Of a stretch of 57,954 nt of DNA, positions 1 through 9,581 are shown in pieces. Origin of the DNA: Pseudomonadota bacterium (lineage in GTDB: Bacteria > Pseudomonadota > Gammaproteobacteria > Burkholderiales > Gallionellaceae); NCBI GenBank assembly GCA_021800795.1, contig JAJYYO010000005.1:1-57954 (forward strand). Reading direction: 5' to 3'. Positions within the stretch are counted from its first letter, which is position 1. Every line of letters starts with the position of its first letter. The notes under the pieces are model-generated. The model was given only the letters and a program-made list of their open reading frames with translations. It had not been told where the DNA came from and did not search any database. The position numbers and the translations under genes were made by a program.

Positions 1-352
1 TCTGCAACTGGGCCCACTCGGCATCGGTGAACACGCGTGATCGAGTGTGAAACGCTTTACCCTCTGGCCCTTCCAGAGAAAACGTACCGCCGCGTCCTTC
101 GATCACATCAATGATGAGTTGAGTGTGTTGCCAATATTCATATTGCGATTTGCTGATGTAAAAAGGACAGCCTCCGATTTCGCCCAGATATTCATCGCCC
201 GCACCGATGGTAAGTTCTCCCGGCAAATAGCAATTGGCGGCACTGTTGTCGCAACAACCGCCTGATTGGTGAAACATCAGCTCGCCGTGTTTCAGTTTAA
301 GGAATTCGATTAGTTCCAGCGCAGCTTCCGTCGCAATAACTTTATCGACCAT
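1..352 (-). CDS. DUF779 family protein (partial, C-terminus off the window)
   Basis: A 117-residue reading frame that runs off the left edge without a stop. It starts at the ATG at 352-350. The protein is rich in conserved Cys, Gly and aromatic positions (GGCCDNSAANC near residue 31, then GGCPFYIS), the hallmark of the DUF779 family. DUF779 genes are regularly found directly downstream of NAD-dependent aldehyde dehydrogenases of the ExaC/AcoD type, as here, where the spacer is 78 bases. The biochemical role is not known. The Cys-rich pattern would fit a metal-binding accessory protein, but that is inference. Family members are about 120 residues, so only a few C-terminal residues should be missing. 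Confidence 0.85.
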   Translation of the reverse strand, partial: MVDKVIATEAALELIEFLKLKHGELMFHQSGGCCDNSAANCYLPGELTIGAGDEYLGEIGGCPFYISKSQYEYWQHTQLIIDVIEGRGGTFSLEGPEGKAFHTRSRVFTDAEWAQLQ

Positions 353-372
353 TATGTTCTCCTCAATAAATA

Positions 373-392
373 CGGGGCGGTTGCCCGCCCCG
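373..392. repeat. 8-bp perfect hairpin in the ALDH/DUF779 spacer
   Basis: CGGGGCGG and CCGCCCCG are separated by a 4-base loop. It lies between the stop of the aldehyde dehydrogenase and the start of the DUF779 gene. No proper U-run follows on the minus strand, so it could be a processing or mRNA-stability hairpin, or a partial attenuator between the two genes, rather than a full terminator. Confidence 0.5.
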
Positions 393-430
393 GAAAAATC
401 GTTTGCAAGTGACAAGAGGGATTGAGCCGA

Positions 431-1957
431 TCAGAAGAACCCGAGTCTCTGTTCGCTGTAGCTGACCAACAGATTCTTGGTTTGCTGGTAATGGTCAAGC
501 ATCATCTTGTGCGTTTCGCGGCCGATACCGGATTCCTTGCCGCCGTAGCCACCGAATGCCGCACCAGCTGCGTAATCGTGATAGCAATTGACCCACACGC
601 GACCGGACTTGATGGCACGCCCCATGCGATAGGCTACGTTGCCGTTTCGGCTCCATACGCCAGCGCCCAGACCATATAAGGTGTCGTTGGCGATTGCCAA
701 TGCTTCTGCTTCATCCTTGAAGGTAGTGACGGCCAGTACCGGTCCAAAAATCTCTTCCTGGAAAATACGCATTTTATTGTGGCCTTTAAACAGCGTCGGC
801 TTCACGTAGTATCCGCCTTCCAGATCGCCTCCCAGATGAGCTTGTGAACCACCGATCAGCACTTCGGCTCCTTCCTGTTTGCCGAGGTCAAGGTATGACA
901 AAATCTTGGTGAGCTGTTCCTTGGATGCCTGGGCACCCATCATAGTGTCGGTATCGAGCGGGTTGCCGTGCTTGATGGCGGCAACGCGCTTAATCACGCG
1001 CTCCATAAACTTGTCGTAAATTGATTCGTGGATCAAGGCGCGCGACGGACAGGTGCACACTTCACCCTGGTTGAAAGCAAACAAAACTAAACCTTCGATT
1101 GCCTTGTCGAGGAAGCCGTCATCCTTATCCATGATATCCGCAAAGAAAATGTTCGGGGACTTGCCTCCCAGTTCCAGTGTGGCTGGAATCAGGTTGTTTG
1201 CAGCAGCCTGGGCGATTACGCGGCCTGTGGTAGTCGAGCCGGTGAACGCGATCTTGGCGATGCGCCTGCTGGTCGCCAGAGGCATCCCTGCTTCACGTCC
1301 GAAACCATTGACGATGTTAAGCACGCCAGGCGGCAGCAAGTCAGCGATCAATTCGGCCAGTATCAGTATGCTGATGGGCGTCGATTCAGCCGGCTTGAGA
1401 ACTACGCAGTTACCTGCAGCCAAAGCTGGCGCAAGTTTCCACGCAGCCATCAAAATCGGAAAGTTCCACGGGATGATCTGTCCGACAACACCCAGCGGTT
1501 CGTGGTAGTGATAAGCAACCGTAGTCTCGTTGATTTCAGACAGACTGCCTTCCTGGGCACGCAAACAGCCGGCGAAGTAACGGAAGTGATCGACAGCCAA
1601 AGGAATATCCGCATTCAATGTCTCGCGTATCGCTTTGCCGTTGTCTACGGTCTCGGCGTAGGCCAGCACTTCCAGATTGGCTTCGATGCGCTCAGCGATC
1701 TTCAGCAATATGTTGGAGCGCTCGGTGATGGAGGTCTTGCCCCACTTGTCGGCAGCAGCGTGTGCTGCGTCGAGTGCCAATTCAACATCCTCTGCACCAG
1801 AGCGGGCAGCTTTAGTGAAAGGCTTACCGTTGATCGGGGTAATGACATCGAAGTATTCACCCTTGACAGGGGCGATCCATTTACCACCGATGAAATTATC
1901 ATAGTGTAGTTTGAAATCGACTTTGGCGCCAATGGTACCCGGGGCTGCATAAATCAT
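431..1957 (-). CDS. NAD-dependent aldehyde dehydrogenase, AcoD/ExaC type
   Basis: A 508-residue, full-length class of NAD(P)+-dependent aldehyde dehydrogenase that oxidises acetaldehyde or similar short aldehydes to the acid. The Rossmann/cofactor segment is followed by the family glutamate motif ELGGKSPN (Glu near residue 261) and the nucleophile motif [11 protein letters not shown] (catalytic Cys near residue 300). The ATG at 1957 is preceded by a strong GAGGAG site. The gene is first in a two-gene unit with DUF779. It is divergent from an AcoR-like activator and has a sigma-54 promoter candidate at 2030-2045. In other proteobacteria this arrangement serves ethanol, acetoin or acetaldehyde catabolism. 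The exact substrate cannot be read from sequence, so no symbol is given. Confidence 0.93.
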   Translation of the reverse strand: MIYAAPGTIGAKVDFKLHYDNFIGGKWIAPVKGEYFDVITPINGKPFTKAARSGAEDVELALDAAHAAADKWGKTSITERSNILLKIAERIEANLEVLAYAETVDNGKAIRETLNADIPLAVDHFRYFAGCLRAQEGSLSEINETTVAYHYHEPLGVVGQIIPWNFPILMAAWKLAPALAAGNCVVLKPAESTPISILILAELIADLLPPGVLNIVNGFGREAGMPLATSRRIAKIAFTGSTTTGRVIAQAAANNLIPATLELGGKSPNIFFADIMDKDDGFLDKAIEGLVLFAFNQGEVCTCPSRALIHESIYDKFMERVIKRVAAIKHGNPLDTDTMMGAQASKEQLTKILSYLDLGKQEGAEVLIGGSQAHLGGDLEGGYYVKPTLFKGHNKMRIFQEEIFGPVLAVTTFKDEAEALAIANDTLYGLGAGVWSRNGNVAYRMGRAIKSGRVWVNCYHDYAAGAAFGGYGGKESGIGRETHKMMLDHYQQTKNLLVSYSEQRLGFF

Positions 1958-2029
1958 TATATTTTCTCCTCGTTTTATTTAATGACGATCAAACAGATCG
2001 CCCTCACTTCTGTACTGCATCCACTGTTA

Positions 2030-2045
2030 CGCAAGTAGCAGGCCA
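2030..2045 (-). promoter_or_regulatory. Sigma-54 (RpoN) promoter for the aldehyde dehydrogenase
   Basis: On the minus strand the sequence reads TGGCCTG-CTAC-TTGCG, with the invariant GG and GC dinucleotides at the correct spacing for a -24/-12 element. Transcription would start near 2018, leaving a leader of about 60 bases before the ATG at 1957. The divergent gene encodes a sigma-54 activator with an intact GAFTGA loop, which supports the call. Confidence 0.8.
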
Positions 2046-2139
2046 GCTCGGCATATAGGCGCTTGCAGTTGATTACATTGTAAAAAATATGAAATTTTGT
2101 TGAACACGCGGGTTAGCGTTACGCTCCTGTTTGAGACAT

Positions 2140-2158
2140 CTGTCACAAAACGAGACAG
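2140..2158. promoter_or_regulatory. Candidate upstream activator site for the AcoR-like protein
   Basis: A perfect inverted repeat CTGTC-N9-GACAG sits about 95-110 bases upstream of the -24/-12 promoter, the normal place for an enhancer-binding protein. Further GACA/TGTC half-sites lie immediately beside it at 2135-2144. The link to the neighbouring regulator is inference from position and symmetry. Confidence 0.45.
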
Positions 2159-2255
2159 TTGGACACATTTTCAGGGTGAGGCTGTTGCACCGCCTTGCCA
2201 TTCCTCTATACTCCGACATCGTTCCATCGCATCACCTTGGGGAAATCGGGATCGT

Positions 2256-4163
2256 ATGACTCAATCAGCATTAGCCTTGCGCCAGGCACGCTCGCACCTA
2301 TTGCAATACGGCGAGTGTCCAAACGGCACACTAGACGAGCGTATCGCACGTTCGTGGCGGCGCAGTTTGGATGCGGGCGTCTTGCCTACAGGCAGACTAA
2401 TGGATATCGATCCGATCACAGGCAACACGCTGCGTAGCGCGCTGGCGACCAACCATGACCTGCTGGCGCATTCGCGCCCCGTCATGGAATACCTGTATCA
2501 ACAAGTGAAGCACAGCCAAAGCATGGTGATCCTTGCCGACAAGCACGCCACCCTGATGCAGACCATGGGTGATGTGGAATTCCTCAATAAAGCAGAACGC
2601 GTTGCGCTGTCTACAGGCTCTTTTTGGCAGGAGCAATATCGCGGGACGAATGCCATCGGCACCGCACTGGCCGAAGCGAGTTCTGTTGAAGTGCATGGCG
2701 CGGAACACTTCCTTGAGCGCAACGGATTCCTCACCTGTGCCGCCGCCCCCATCATGTCGGCGAATGGCAAGTTGCTGGGCGTCATCGACATCTCGGGAGA
2801 TCACCGTAGTCGTCATCCGCACACCTTGGGATTGGTCAGTATGGCTGCGCGCATGATCGAGAACCGTTTAGTGCTGGCGAGTTGTCAGCGCCATACCCGT
2901 TTGCATCTGCACGCACACCCCGAAGGCATAGACTCGGTGGCAGAAGGCATTATCGCCATCTCTGCAGAGGGCTGGATCGTGGGGGCGAACCGGACAGGAT
3001 TAGAGATGCTGCATTTGTCGCCAGACGACATTGGCAGTGCAAAGGTCGGCGACCTGCTGGATGTACGTTTGGATGAACTACTCTCGCGAAATCAGCATCG
3101 CTCTCCCAGGCAGATCCATTTGCATGACGGCACGCCGATGTTCATGCAGGTGCATGCAGTAGAAGGAACGATTGTATCTACCTCATCGGTTTCGCAACCG
3201 ACAGATGCCTTGTCCAGACTCGATCGGGGCGATCCGCTCTGGCACAGCGCCACTGACAAAGCGCGTCGCGTCGCAGGCAAACCCATCCCTTTACTGCTGC
3301 ATGGCGAGTCGGGCGTCGGCAAGGAATTATTTGCGCGGGCTGTGCATGAGAGCGGACCGCGCCGTGACAAACCTTTCGTCGCCATCAACTGCGCTGCCTT
3401 GCCCAAGCACCTCATCGAAGCAGAATTGTTCGGCTATGCGCCCGGCGCGTTCACTGGCGCACGTCGTGATGGTTACATCGGCCGCCTGCGCGAGGCACAA
3501 GGCGGCACACTGTTCCTGGACGAGATCGGCGATATGCCGCTCGCCATGCAAACCTGCTTGTTGCGTGTGTTGCAAGAGCGCCGGGTGACACCGCTCGGGG
3601 GCGGCAAAGCCGTCGAAGTCGATTTCAGTCTGATCTGCGCCACGCATCGCAAGCTGCGCGAGGACGCGGAAAAAGGCCTCTTCCGCAGCGATCTGTACTA
3701 CCGCATCAATGGTTTGACAGTGAATCTGCCCGCCTTACGTGAGCGCACCGATTTCCAGGCGCTCACTGAGCGCATATTGACCGAACACAATCCAGCGCGC
3801 ACAGTCCATTTGAAGCCGGAGCTACTCGCGAAACTGAGCCGCCATTCATGGCCTGGCAATATCCGCCAATATTCCAGTTTGTTGCGTACCGCAAGTGCCA
3901 TGCTGGATGCTGATGAAGATTGTATCGATTGGCAGCATCTGCCGGATGATCTGCTCGATGAACTGGCAGCAGATGCAGAAAACCTCTTACCTGACAGTGC
4001 CGGCGCCTTTCCTCAAAACCTTAAAGCACTCTCGCTCGCCGTCATTCAACAAACCCTGCAAGACAGCCACGGCAATGTTTCTGCGGCGGCTCGATGTTTG
4101 GGCATCAGCAGGCAAACGCTGTATCGCAAGATAGCGCTTGCGCGACAACGTCCGGTCATCTGA
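2256..4163 (+). CDS. acoR: AcoR-type sigma-54-dependent transcriptional activator
   Basis: A 635-residue enhancer-binding protein. The order is an N-terminal sensory region with a GAF-like domain (about 60-220), a central AAA+ domain with Walker A GESGVGKE (about 350), the sigma-54 contact loop GAFTGA (about 397) and Walker B LFLDEIGD (about 419), and a C-terminal Fis-type helix-turn-helix (about 606-630, ending in SRQTLYRKI). The frame is open upstream to 2097. The ATG at 2256 is chosen because the conserved family N-terminus begins there. It should activate the divergent aldehyde dehydrogenase promoter in response to a small molecule, such as acetoin or an aldehyde, bound by the GAF region. 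The acoR symbol reflects family resemblance, and the effector is unproven. Confidence 0.88.
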   Translation: MTQSALALRQARSHLLQYGECPNGTLDERIARSWRRSLDAGVLPTGRLMDIDPITGNTLRSALATNHDLLAHSRPVMEYLYQQVKHSQSMVILADKHATLMQTMGDVEFLNKAERVALSTGSFWQEQYRGTNAIGTALAEASSVEVHGAEHFLERNGFLTCAAAPIMSANGKLLGVIDISGDHRSRHPHTLGLVSMAARMIENRLVLASCQRHTRLHLHAHPEGIDSVAEGIIAISAEGWIVGANRTGLEMLHLSPDDIGSAKVGDLLDVRLDELLSRNQHRSPRQIHLHDGTPMFMQVHAVEGTIVSTSSVSQPTDALSRLDRGDPLWHSATDKARRVAGKPIPLLLHGESGVGKELFARAVHESGPRRDKPFVAINCAALPKHLIEAELFGYAPGAFTGARRDGYIGRLREAQGGTLFLDEIGDMPLAMQTCLLRVLQERRVTPLGGGKAVEVDFSLICATHRKLREDAEKGLFRSDLYYRINGLTVNLPALRERTDFQALTERILTEHNPARTVHLKPELLAKLSRHSWPGNIRQYSSLLRTASAMLDADEDCIDWQHLPDDLLDELAADAENLLPDSAGAFPQNLKALSLAVIQQTLQDSHGNVSAAARCLGISRQTLYRKIALARQRPVI

Positions 4164-4205
4164 CGCCCATCTGAATGTCGAAAGCGCAGCAGTCGTATCG
4201 CGGCA

Positions 4206-4301
4206 ATGACTTTTGAAACATCTGGGCTACATGGTTTATTAAGGCTATTCAAAAAAACAGTTCCGATTGAACAATTTGAGGCGCTGGCAAAGCCAATCTA
4301 A
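4206..4301 (+). pseudogene. Remnant of an EAL-domain phosphodiesterase C-terminus
   Basis: Just after acoR, one frame reads LHGLLRLFKKTVPIEQFEAL followed by AKPI and a stop at 4299-4301. It matches the last part of EAL proteins, for example HYQGYLFGKPVPIEQFESL in the gene ending at 22455. Upstream the similarity fades and there is no start or full domain. This looks like the decayed 3' end of a lost c-di-GMP phosphodiesterase gene. The rest of 4164-4731 shows no convincing gene. It holds a short inverted repeat (4488-4494/4514-4520), a GCCGGG/CCCGGC hairpin near 4708-4724, and the shared 18-mer at 4596. Confidence 0.55.
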
Positions 4302-4595
4302 GTGGGCAGTTTCGGGAAAAGCATATGACCGGAATTGGCACGCTGCGGCTATAGCGCCTTGCTAATATCATGAGCGTGAAGCGGACCCCCATGGTCAATT
4401 CAGTCCAGTCTGTGACGACCGTCCGCAAAGACCGAAAAGCGGGTTTTGGCTGCAAGCATCATGACGGGCAGGTGTGTCTCGTTTGTCGCATGTCATGAGC
4501 GACTGCATTCGGGCGACATGCTTACGAGGTTAAATTGTCGTAATGGGGCGTTGATGCCAGCACGAATTGTGATGTGCGTCATGAGTTTCAGCCAG

Positions 4596-4613
4596 ATCCC
4601 CTGTGCGCCGCCG
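4596..4613. repeat. 18-base sequence repeated at 33786-33803
   Basis: ATCCCCTGTGCGCCGCCG occurs identically here and at the left edge of the multi-hairpin repeat at 33786. Both copies lie in non-coding DNA. An 18-base identity is unlikely by chance in 58 kb, so this is probably a fragment of the same dispersed family. Confidence 0.4.
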
Positions 4614-4731
4614 TTCGCCTTTAATTATTTTTTCTTGGCAGAACAAGACAACGTAGTTTCGGCGCAAACAAAAATACAGATTTTAACGGAGCCAAAAGTG
4701 ACTAGCCGCCGGGCTACACCCGGCAAAAGTT

Positions 4732-6135
4732 CTATAGTGCCCGCACCTTCACGGTCTTGCCCTTCACCTTGCCTGCCGACAGTTTGCGCACGGCTTCATC
4801 GGCGATGCTGCGGACGACCGCCACGTAGGTAGAGAAATCAGTCACGGAAATCTTGCCTATCTGTTCACGTGAAAAGCCTGCATCGCCGGTGAGTGCGCCC
4901 AGCACGTCGCCGGGACGGATCTTCTCCTTGCGGCCGCCCAGAATTTGCAAGGTCACCATAGGCGGCGTAAGCGGCGATTCATCCTCGTCTTGCAATTCGC
5001 TTATCTCATGCCATTCAGGCACAGTGCCCGTCATTTTGGCGATACTGACGATGCGATGCCGGTCGGACGGGCCGCACAGAGAGAATGCCCAGCCGTCCTG
5101 GTCGGCGCGCCCCGTTCTGCCGATGCGGTGCACATGCACCTCAGGGTCGGGCGTGACATCGACATTGATGACCGCTTCGAGTTGCGCAATATCCAGACCG
5201 CGTGCCGCCACATCGGTCGCCACCAGCACCGAGCAACTGCGGTTGGCAAACTGGATCAGCACCTGGTCGCGTTCGCGCTGTTCCATGTCGCCATTCAGGG
5301 TCAGCGCATAAATTCCCTGGGCATGCAGCACTTCCAGCAGGGATCGGCATTGCTGCTTGGTGTTGCAAAAAGCCAGCGTGCTGACAGGACGGTAGTGTTT
5401 GAGCAGGATACCGACCGCTTCCAGACGGTCCTCGTTGGATACCTCGTAGAAGCGCTGGCGTATCTTGCCGGCATCATGCTGTTCTTCCAATTTGACCTGT
5501 TTCGGGTTGCGCTGAAACTGACGCGCCAGTCGTGCGATGCCCTCCGGGTAGGTCGCCGAGAAAAGAAGCGTCTGGCGGTCGGGCGGGCAACGCCTGGCAA
5601 TAAATGCGATGGCATCAACAAAACCCATATCCAGCATGCGATCCGCCTCATCCAGCACCAGCGTGTTCAACGCCTCAAGGTTGAGCGTACCGCGTTCCAT
5701 ATGATCCATGATGCGCCCCGGCGTGCCGACGACGATGTGCGCGCCGTGTTCCAGGCTGGCGATCTGCGGGCGCATGGTGGCGCCGCCGCACAGCGTCAAT
5801 ATTTTAATGTTGTCTGCCGAGCGTGCCAGACGGCGGATCTCCTGCGTCACCTGATCGGCCAGCTCGCGCGTCGGGCACAGCACCATGGCCTGTACCGCAA
5901 AGCGTCGCGGGTTCAGCCGGGTCAACAGCGGCAGAGCGAAGGCAGCCGTCTTGCCGCTGCCGGTTTTCGCCTGTGCGATCAGATCATGGCCCGCCAGCGT
6001 GACCGGCAGGCTGGCCGCCTGTATCGGCGTCATGGTCAGGTAGCCCAGCTGCTGCAAGGTTGCCAGCATGCCGGGCGACAGAGGCAGTTCGTTGAAAGCG
6101 TGCGCCGTGGATGAAAATGGATTAGTGTCGTTCAT
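4732..6135 (-). CDS. dbpA: ATP-dependent DEAD-box RNA helicase DbpA
   Basis: 467 residues. Motif I is AKTGSGKT, motif II DEAD (VLDEADRMLDMGF) and motif III SAT. The C-terminal 75 residues form the DbpA RNA-binding domain, with GGRKEKIRPGDVLGALTGD and the ending KGKTVKVRAL. In DbpA this domain recognises hairpin 92 of 23S rRNA and targets the helicase to late 50S ribosome assembly. The frame is open to 6255, but the ATG at 6135 gives a family-length N-terminus. It is transcribed divergently from the PEP synthase regulator, with about 107 bases between them. A TAG stop lies at the left end. Confidence 0.93.
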   Translation of the reverse strand: MNDTNPFSSTAHAFNELPLSPGMLATLQQLGYLTMTPIQAASLPVTLAGHDLIAQAKTGSGKTAAFALPLLTRLNPRRFAVQAMVLCPTRELADQVTQEIRRLARSADNIKILTLCGGATMRPQIASLEHGAHIVVGTPGRIMDHMERGTLNLEALNTLVLDEADRMLDMGFVDAIAFIARRCPPDRQTLLFSATYPEGIARLARQFQRNPKQVKLEEQHDAGKIRQRFYEVSNEDRLEAVGILLKHYRPVSTLAFCNTKQQCRSLLEVLHAQGIYALTLNGDMEQRERDQVLIQFANRSCSVLVATDVAARGLDIAQLEAVINVDVTPDPEVHVHRIGRTGRADQDGWAFSLCGPSDRHRIVSIAKMTGTVPEWHEISELQDEDESPLTPPMVTLQILGGRKEKIRPGDVLGALTGDAGFSREQIGKISVTDFSTYVAVVRSIADEAVRKLSAGKVKGKTVKVRAL

Positions 6136-6242
6136 AAGGCGATTATCCCAGCTTGCGGCGTGTTGCGCCTGTAAATTTATAAGCAGATTTTGCACTACCG
6201 GATAATACGTCCTCGTATAATGAATCCGCACAGAGGTGAACC

Positions 6243-7112
6243 ATGAAGTCAACAAGCCGCACGATCGTTTTTATTTCGGATGGAACCGGCATCACGGCGG
6301 AAACGCTGGGGAATGGTTTGCTCTCGCAATTCGAAGGCATCGAATTTCGTCATCTGCGCTTCCCTTTTACGGACAGTCTGGACAAAGCTGACGCCTGTGT
6401 GCAGCGCCTTGGCGAGATAAGGCAGCAGGATGGTCAGCGAGCGCTGGTGATCATGACCGTAATGGATGAAAAAATCAGTGCGAAACTGCGCTGCGCCGAT
6501 GCACTGTTCCTGGATTTGTTCGAGGCGTTCATCTCGCCGCTGGAACATGAACTGGGGCAGCGATCGACGCACAGCGTGGGCCGCAGTCATGGCCAGGAAA
6601 GTCGCGAATATGCCAGACGCATCGCTGCGATGAATTTTGCCTTGGCTCATGACGACGGCATCTCCGCAGCCGATCTGAAAAATGCCGATGTGATTCTGGT
6701 CGGCGTGTCCCGCAGCGGCAAGACGCCGACCAGCCTGTATCTGTCGCTGCAATTCGGCCTTAAGGCTGCCAACTATCCGCTGATACCGGAAGATTTTGAG
6801 CGCGACTGCTTGCCCGACTCACTGCTGCCCTTTCGCGACAAACTGTTCGGGCTGACCATAGCACCCGAACAGTTGCATCGCATCCGTGAAGAGCGCCGCC
6901 CGCACAGCCACTATGCTTCGCTTGCCAACTGCCGTCATGAAGTGGCTGCGGCTGAAAGCCTGATGCGCCGTTCCGGGATCGCCTGGTTTGATATGACCGC
7001 GCGCTCTATCGAGGAAATGGCGGTGCATCTGCTGCAGGCGTTCAACAAGAAACGGGAAACCAGCGTAAACAGCCAACCGCATACAGGAGACTCATCATGC
7101 ATCCGTACGTAA
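6243..7112 (+). CDS. ppsR: PEP synthase regulatory protein (PSRP, bifunctional kinase/pyrophosphorylase)
   Basis: 289 residues, DUF299/PSRP family. The N-terminus [15 protein letters not shown] and the P-loop-like [11 protein letters not shown] (about residue 153) are diagnostic. The protein uses ADP to phosphorylate, and phosphate to dephosphorylate, a threonine of PEP synthase next to its catalytic histidine, switching PpsA off and on. The start at 6243 follows an AGAGGTG site. Its 3' end overlaps the ppsA start by 16 bases, so regulator and target are co-translated. The last dozen codons (after about 7080) look non-conserved, consistent with a recent read-through extension into the ppsA ribosome-binding region. 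Confidence 0.93.
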   Translation: MKSTSRTIVFISDGTGITAETLGNGLLSQFEGIEFRHLRFPFTDSLDKADACVQRLGEIRQQDGQRALVIMTVMDEKISAKLRCADALFLDLFEAFISPLEHELGQRSTHSVGRSHGQESREYARRIAAMNFALAHDDGISAADLKNADVILVGVSRSGKTPTSLYLSLQFGLKAANYPLIPEDFERDCLPDSLLPFRDKLFGLTIAPEQLHRIREERRPHSHYASLANCRHEVAAAESLMRRSGIAWFDMTARSIEEMAVHLLQAFNKKRETSVNSQPHTGDSSCIRT

Positions 7113-9466
7113 TTTCATTCCAGTCGTTAGGTCTCTCGGACATCGCGCAGGTGGGCGGCAAAAACGCCTCGCTGGGTGAGATGATAGGCAATCTCAGCGC
7201 GATGGGCGTCAGTGTTCCCGGCGGGTTTGCCACCACGGCTGAGGCCTATCGGGATTTTCTGGCGGCAAACGGTCTGGATAAACGCATCGAACATGCGCTG
7301 TCCGCGCTGGATGTGGAAGATGTGACTGCACTGGCGAGAACCGGTGCCGAGATTCGCGGCTGGATAACGGACGCCGTCTTGCCGTTGAAACTGGAACAGG
7401 CGATACGCGAGCACTATGCACAGCTGGCAGGCGATGGCAACGGCAGTTTTGCGGTGCGTTCTTCCGCGACCGCAGAAGATTTGCCGGATGCCTCCTTCGC
7501 GGGGCAGCAGGAGACCTATCTGAATATTCACGGCATCAATAATGTGCTGCATGCCATCAGGGAGGTGTTTGCCTCGCTGTACAACGACAGGGCGATTTCC
7601 TATCGGGTACATACGGGTTACACCGGTTCACATGTTGCGCTATCAGCCGGTGTTCAGCGCATGGTGCGGTCGGATCTCGGTGCGTCGGGTGTGATGTTCA
7701 CGCTGGATACCGAATCCGGTTTTCGCGATGCGGTATTCATCACATCAAGTTATGGTCTGGGCGAAATGGTGGTGCAAGGATCGGTCAATCCGGACGAGTT
7801 CTACGTTCATAAACAAAAACTGGCAGAAGGCTATCCGGCGATAGTCAGGCGCAGCCTGGGTTCCAAGCTGCAACGCATGGTATTTGATAGCAACCGTGCG
7901 GCAGGGCGTTCCACCCGGATTGAAGAGGTGCCGTTATCCGCGCGGGGCAGTTTTTCCCTCTCTGATGAAGATGTGCTGGAGCTGGCGCGTCATGCGATGA
8001 CGATCGAGCAACATTACGGCAGGCCCATGGACATCGAATGGGGCAAAGACGGGCAGGATGGCAGGATCTACATCCTGCAAGCCAGGCCTGAGACTGTGCA
8101 GTCGCAGGTGGTGGATGGCGGAACAGGGAAATACAGGCTCGGCCGGCGCGGCGAGGTGCTCATCGAAGGGCGCGCGATCGGCCAGAAAATCGGCATAGGG
8201 CGTGTCAGGCTGGTGTTGAGCGCGAATGAAATGGACAAAGTGCAGGCAGGCGACGTGCTGGTCACCGATATGACCGACCCCAACTGGGAACCCGTGATGA
8301 AAAAAGCGGCTGCCATCATCACCAACCGGGGCGGCCGCACCTGTCATGCCGCCATCATCGCGCGCGAACTGGGGATTCCCGCCATCGTCGGCTGCACTCA
8401 TGCCACCACGGCGTTGACCGAGGGCGAGACGGTTACGGCATCCTGCGCCGAGGGCGACACGGGTTACGTGTATCGCGGTCGCCTGCCGTTCGATATCGTC
8501 GCACCCGGCGTGCAGGCTTTGCCCGCCTTGCCGCTCAAGCTGATGCTCAACGTCGGCAATCCGATGCTGGCTTTCGAGTTCGCACAAATGCCCTCACAGG
8601 GAATAGGCCTTGCGCGCCTGGAGTTCGTCATCAACAACATGATAGGCATCCATCCCAAGGCGGTGCTGAATTTTAACAGCCTGCCCGAAGAGTTGCGCTC
8701 TGCGGTGTCCCGGAAATCCAGCGGTTACGCCGATCCCGTTGAATTTTACGTGGAAAAACTGGCCGAGGGTGTTGCCTGTCTGGCGGCCGCATTCTGGCCG
8801 CGTCCCGTCATCGTGCGTCTGTCCGACTTCAAATCCAACGAATACCGCAAACTGCTGGGCGGCGAGCTTTATGAGCCTGTCGAAGAAAATCCGATGATAG
8901 GTTTCAGGGGCGCCGGGCGTTATGTGGCCGACAGCTTCAAGGATTGTTTCGAACTGGAATGCCGTGCGATGAAAAAAGTGCGCGAGGTGATGGGTTACAG
9001 CAATGTGGAAATCATGGTGCCGTTCGTGCGCACGGTGCAGGAGGCGCGCGAGGTGGTCGAGGAGCTGGCGAAAAACGGCCTGAAGCGCGGCGCACAGGGC
9101 TTGCGTCTGATCATGATGTGCGAAATCCCTTCCAACGCCTTGCTGGCCGAAGATTTCCTGAAATATTTCGACGGTTTCTCGATAGGCTCCAACGATCTGA
9201 CCCAGTTGACGCTGGGGCTGGATCGCGATTCCAGTCTGGTCGCCAGTCGCTTTGATGAACGCGACGCGGCGGTAAAAAGTCTGTTGCACATGGCGATCGG
9301 CGCCTGCAACCGGCTGGGCAAATATGTCGGCATCTGCGGGCAGGGACCGTCCGATCATTTCGACTTCGCGCAATGGCTGATGGATGAGGGGATTCAGAGC
9401 ATTTCCCTGAATCCCGACACGCTGCTGGAAACCTGGCACAAACTCGGGGAAGCCGTAAAGCCGTGA
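7097..9466 (+). CDS. ppsA: Phosphoenolpyruvate synthase
   Basis: 789 residues, normal for PpsA. An N-terminal ATP-grasp domain ([11 protein letters not shown] at the start, [13 protein letters not shown] near 200) is followed by the swivelling phosphohistidine domain [15 protein letters not shown] (catalytic His about 417) and the C-terminal PEP/pyruvate barrel with the [10 protein letters not shown] cysteine motif (about 745). It makes PEP from pyruvate and ATP, feeding gluconeogenesis, and is regulated by the upstream PSRP. Its ribosome-binding site, AGGAG, lies inside the end of ppsR. Confidence 0.97.
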   Translation: MHPYVISFQSLGLSDIAQVGGKNASLGEMIGNLSAMGVSVPGGFATTAEAYRDFLAANGLDKRIEHALSALDVEDVTALARTGAEIRGWITDAVLPLKLEQAIREHYAQLAGDGNGSFAVRSSATAEDLPDASFAGQQETYLNIHGINNVLHAIREVFASLYNDRAISYRVHTGYTGSHVALSAGVQRMVRSDLGASGVMFTLDTESGFRDAVFITSSYGLGEMVVQGSVNPDEFYVHKQKLAEGYPAIVRRSLGSKLQRMVFDSNRAAGRSTRIEEVPLSARGSFSLSDEDVLELARHAMTIEQHYGRPMDIEWGKDGQDGRIYILQARPETVQSQVVDGGTGKYRLGRRGEVLIEGRAIGQKIGIGRVRLVLSANEMDKVQAGDVLVTDMTDPNWEPVMKKAAAIITNRGGRTCHAAIIARELGIPAIVGCTHATTALTEGETVTASCAEGDTGYVYRGRLPFDIVAPGVQALPALPLKLMLNVGNPMLAFEFAQMPSQGIGLARLEFVINNMIGIHPKAVLNFNSLPEELRSAVSRKSSGYADPVEFYVEKLAEGVACLAAAFWPRPVIVRLSDFKSNEYRKLLGGELYEPVEENPMIGFRGAGRYVADSFKDCFELECRAMKKVREVMGYSNVEIMVPFVRTVQEAREVVEELAKNGLKRGAQGLRLIMMCEIPSNALLAEDFLKYFDGFSIGSNDLTQLTLGLDRDSSLVASRFDERDAAVKSLLHMAIGACNRLGKYVGICGQGPSDHFDFAQWLMDEGIQSISLNPDTLLETWHKLGEAVKP

Positions 9467-9538
9467 GGCTGTTTGATTCCATGCACAGGGGAAGTCTTGT
9501 GTAAATCTCGCCATGCTGCCTGATTATTCGGTAAGATT

Positions 9539-9570
9539 GCGCCTGTGCGCAGGTGGCGCGCCGGTTTTTT
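9539..9570 (+). terminator. Possible terminator between ppsA and sucC
   Basis: A GC-rich fold (CCTG-TGCG-CAGG with flanking GCGCC/GGCGC) is followed by GGTTTTTT. The stem is irregular, but the position after ppsA and the T6 run fit a Rho-independent terminator. It ends only 12 bases before sucC, so it might also attenuate sucCD. Confidence 0.4.
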
Positions 9571-9581
9571 AAGCGACTATT

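Noticed and set aside
4336..4350. TGGCACG followed by CTGCGGCT looked like a second sigma-54 promoter
   Set aside because: The -24 part is perfect but the -12 GC is shifted by one base, and no gene follows in that direction at a proper distance.
4446..4832. 128-codon ORF in the spacer downstream of acoR
   Set aside because: Its 3' third runs antisense to dbpA and its codons look random.
4945..6114. 389-codon open frame on the plus strand opposite dbpA
   Set aside because: It lies fully antisense to the strongly conserved dbpA gene and has no protein-like motifs or ribosome-binding site.
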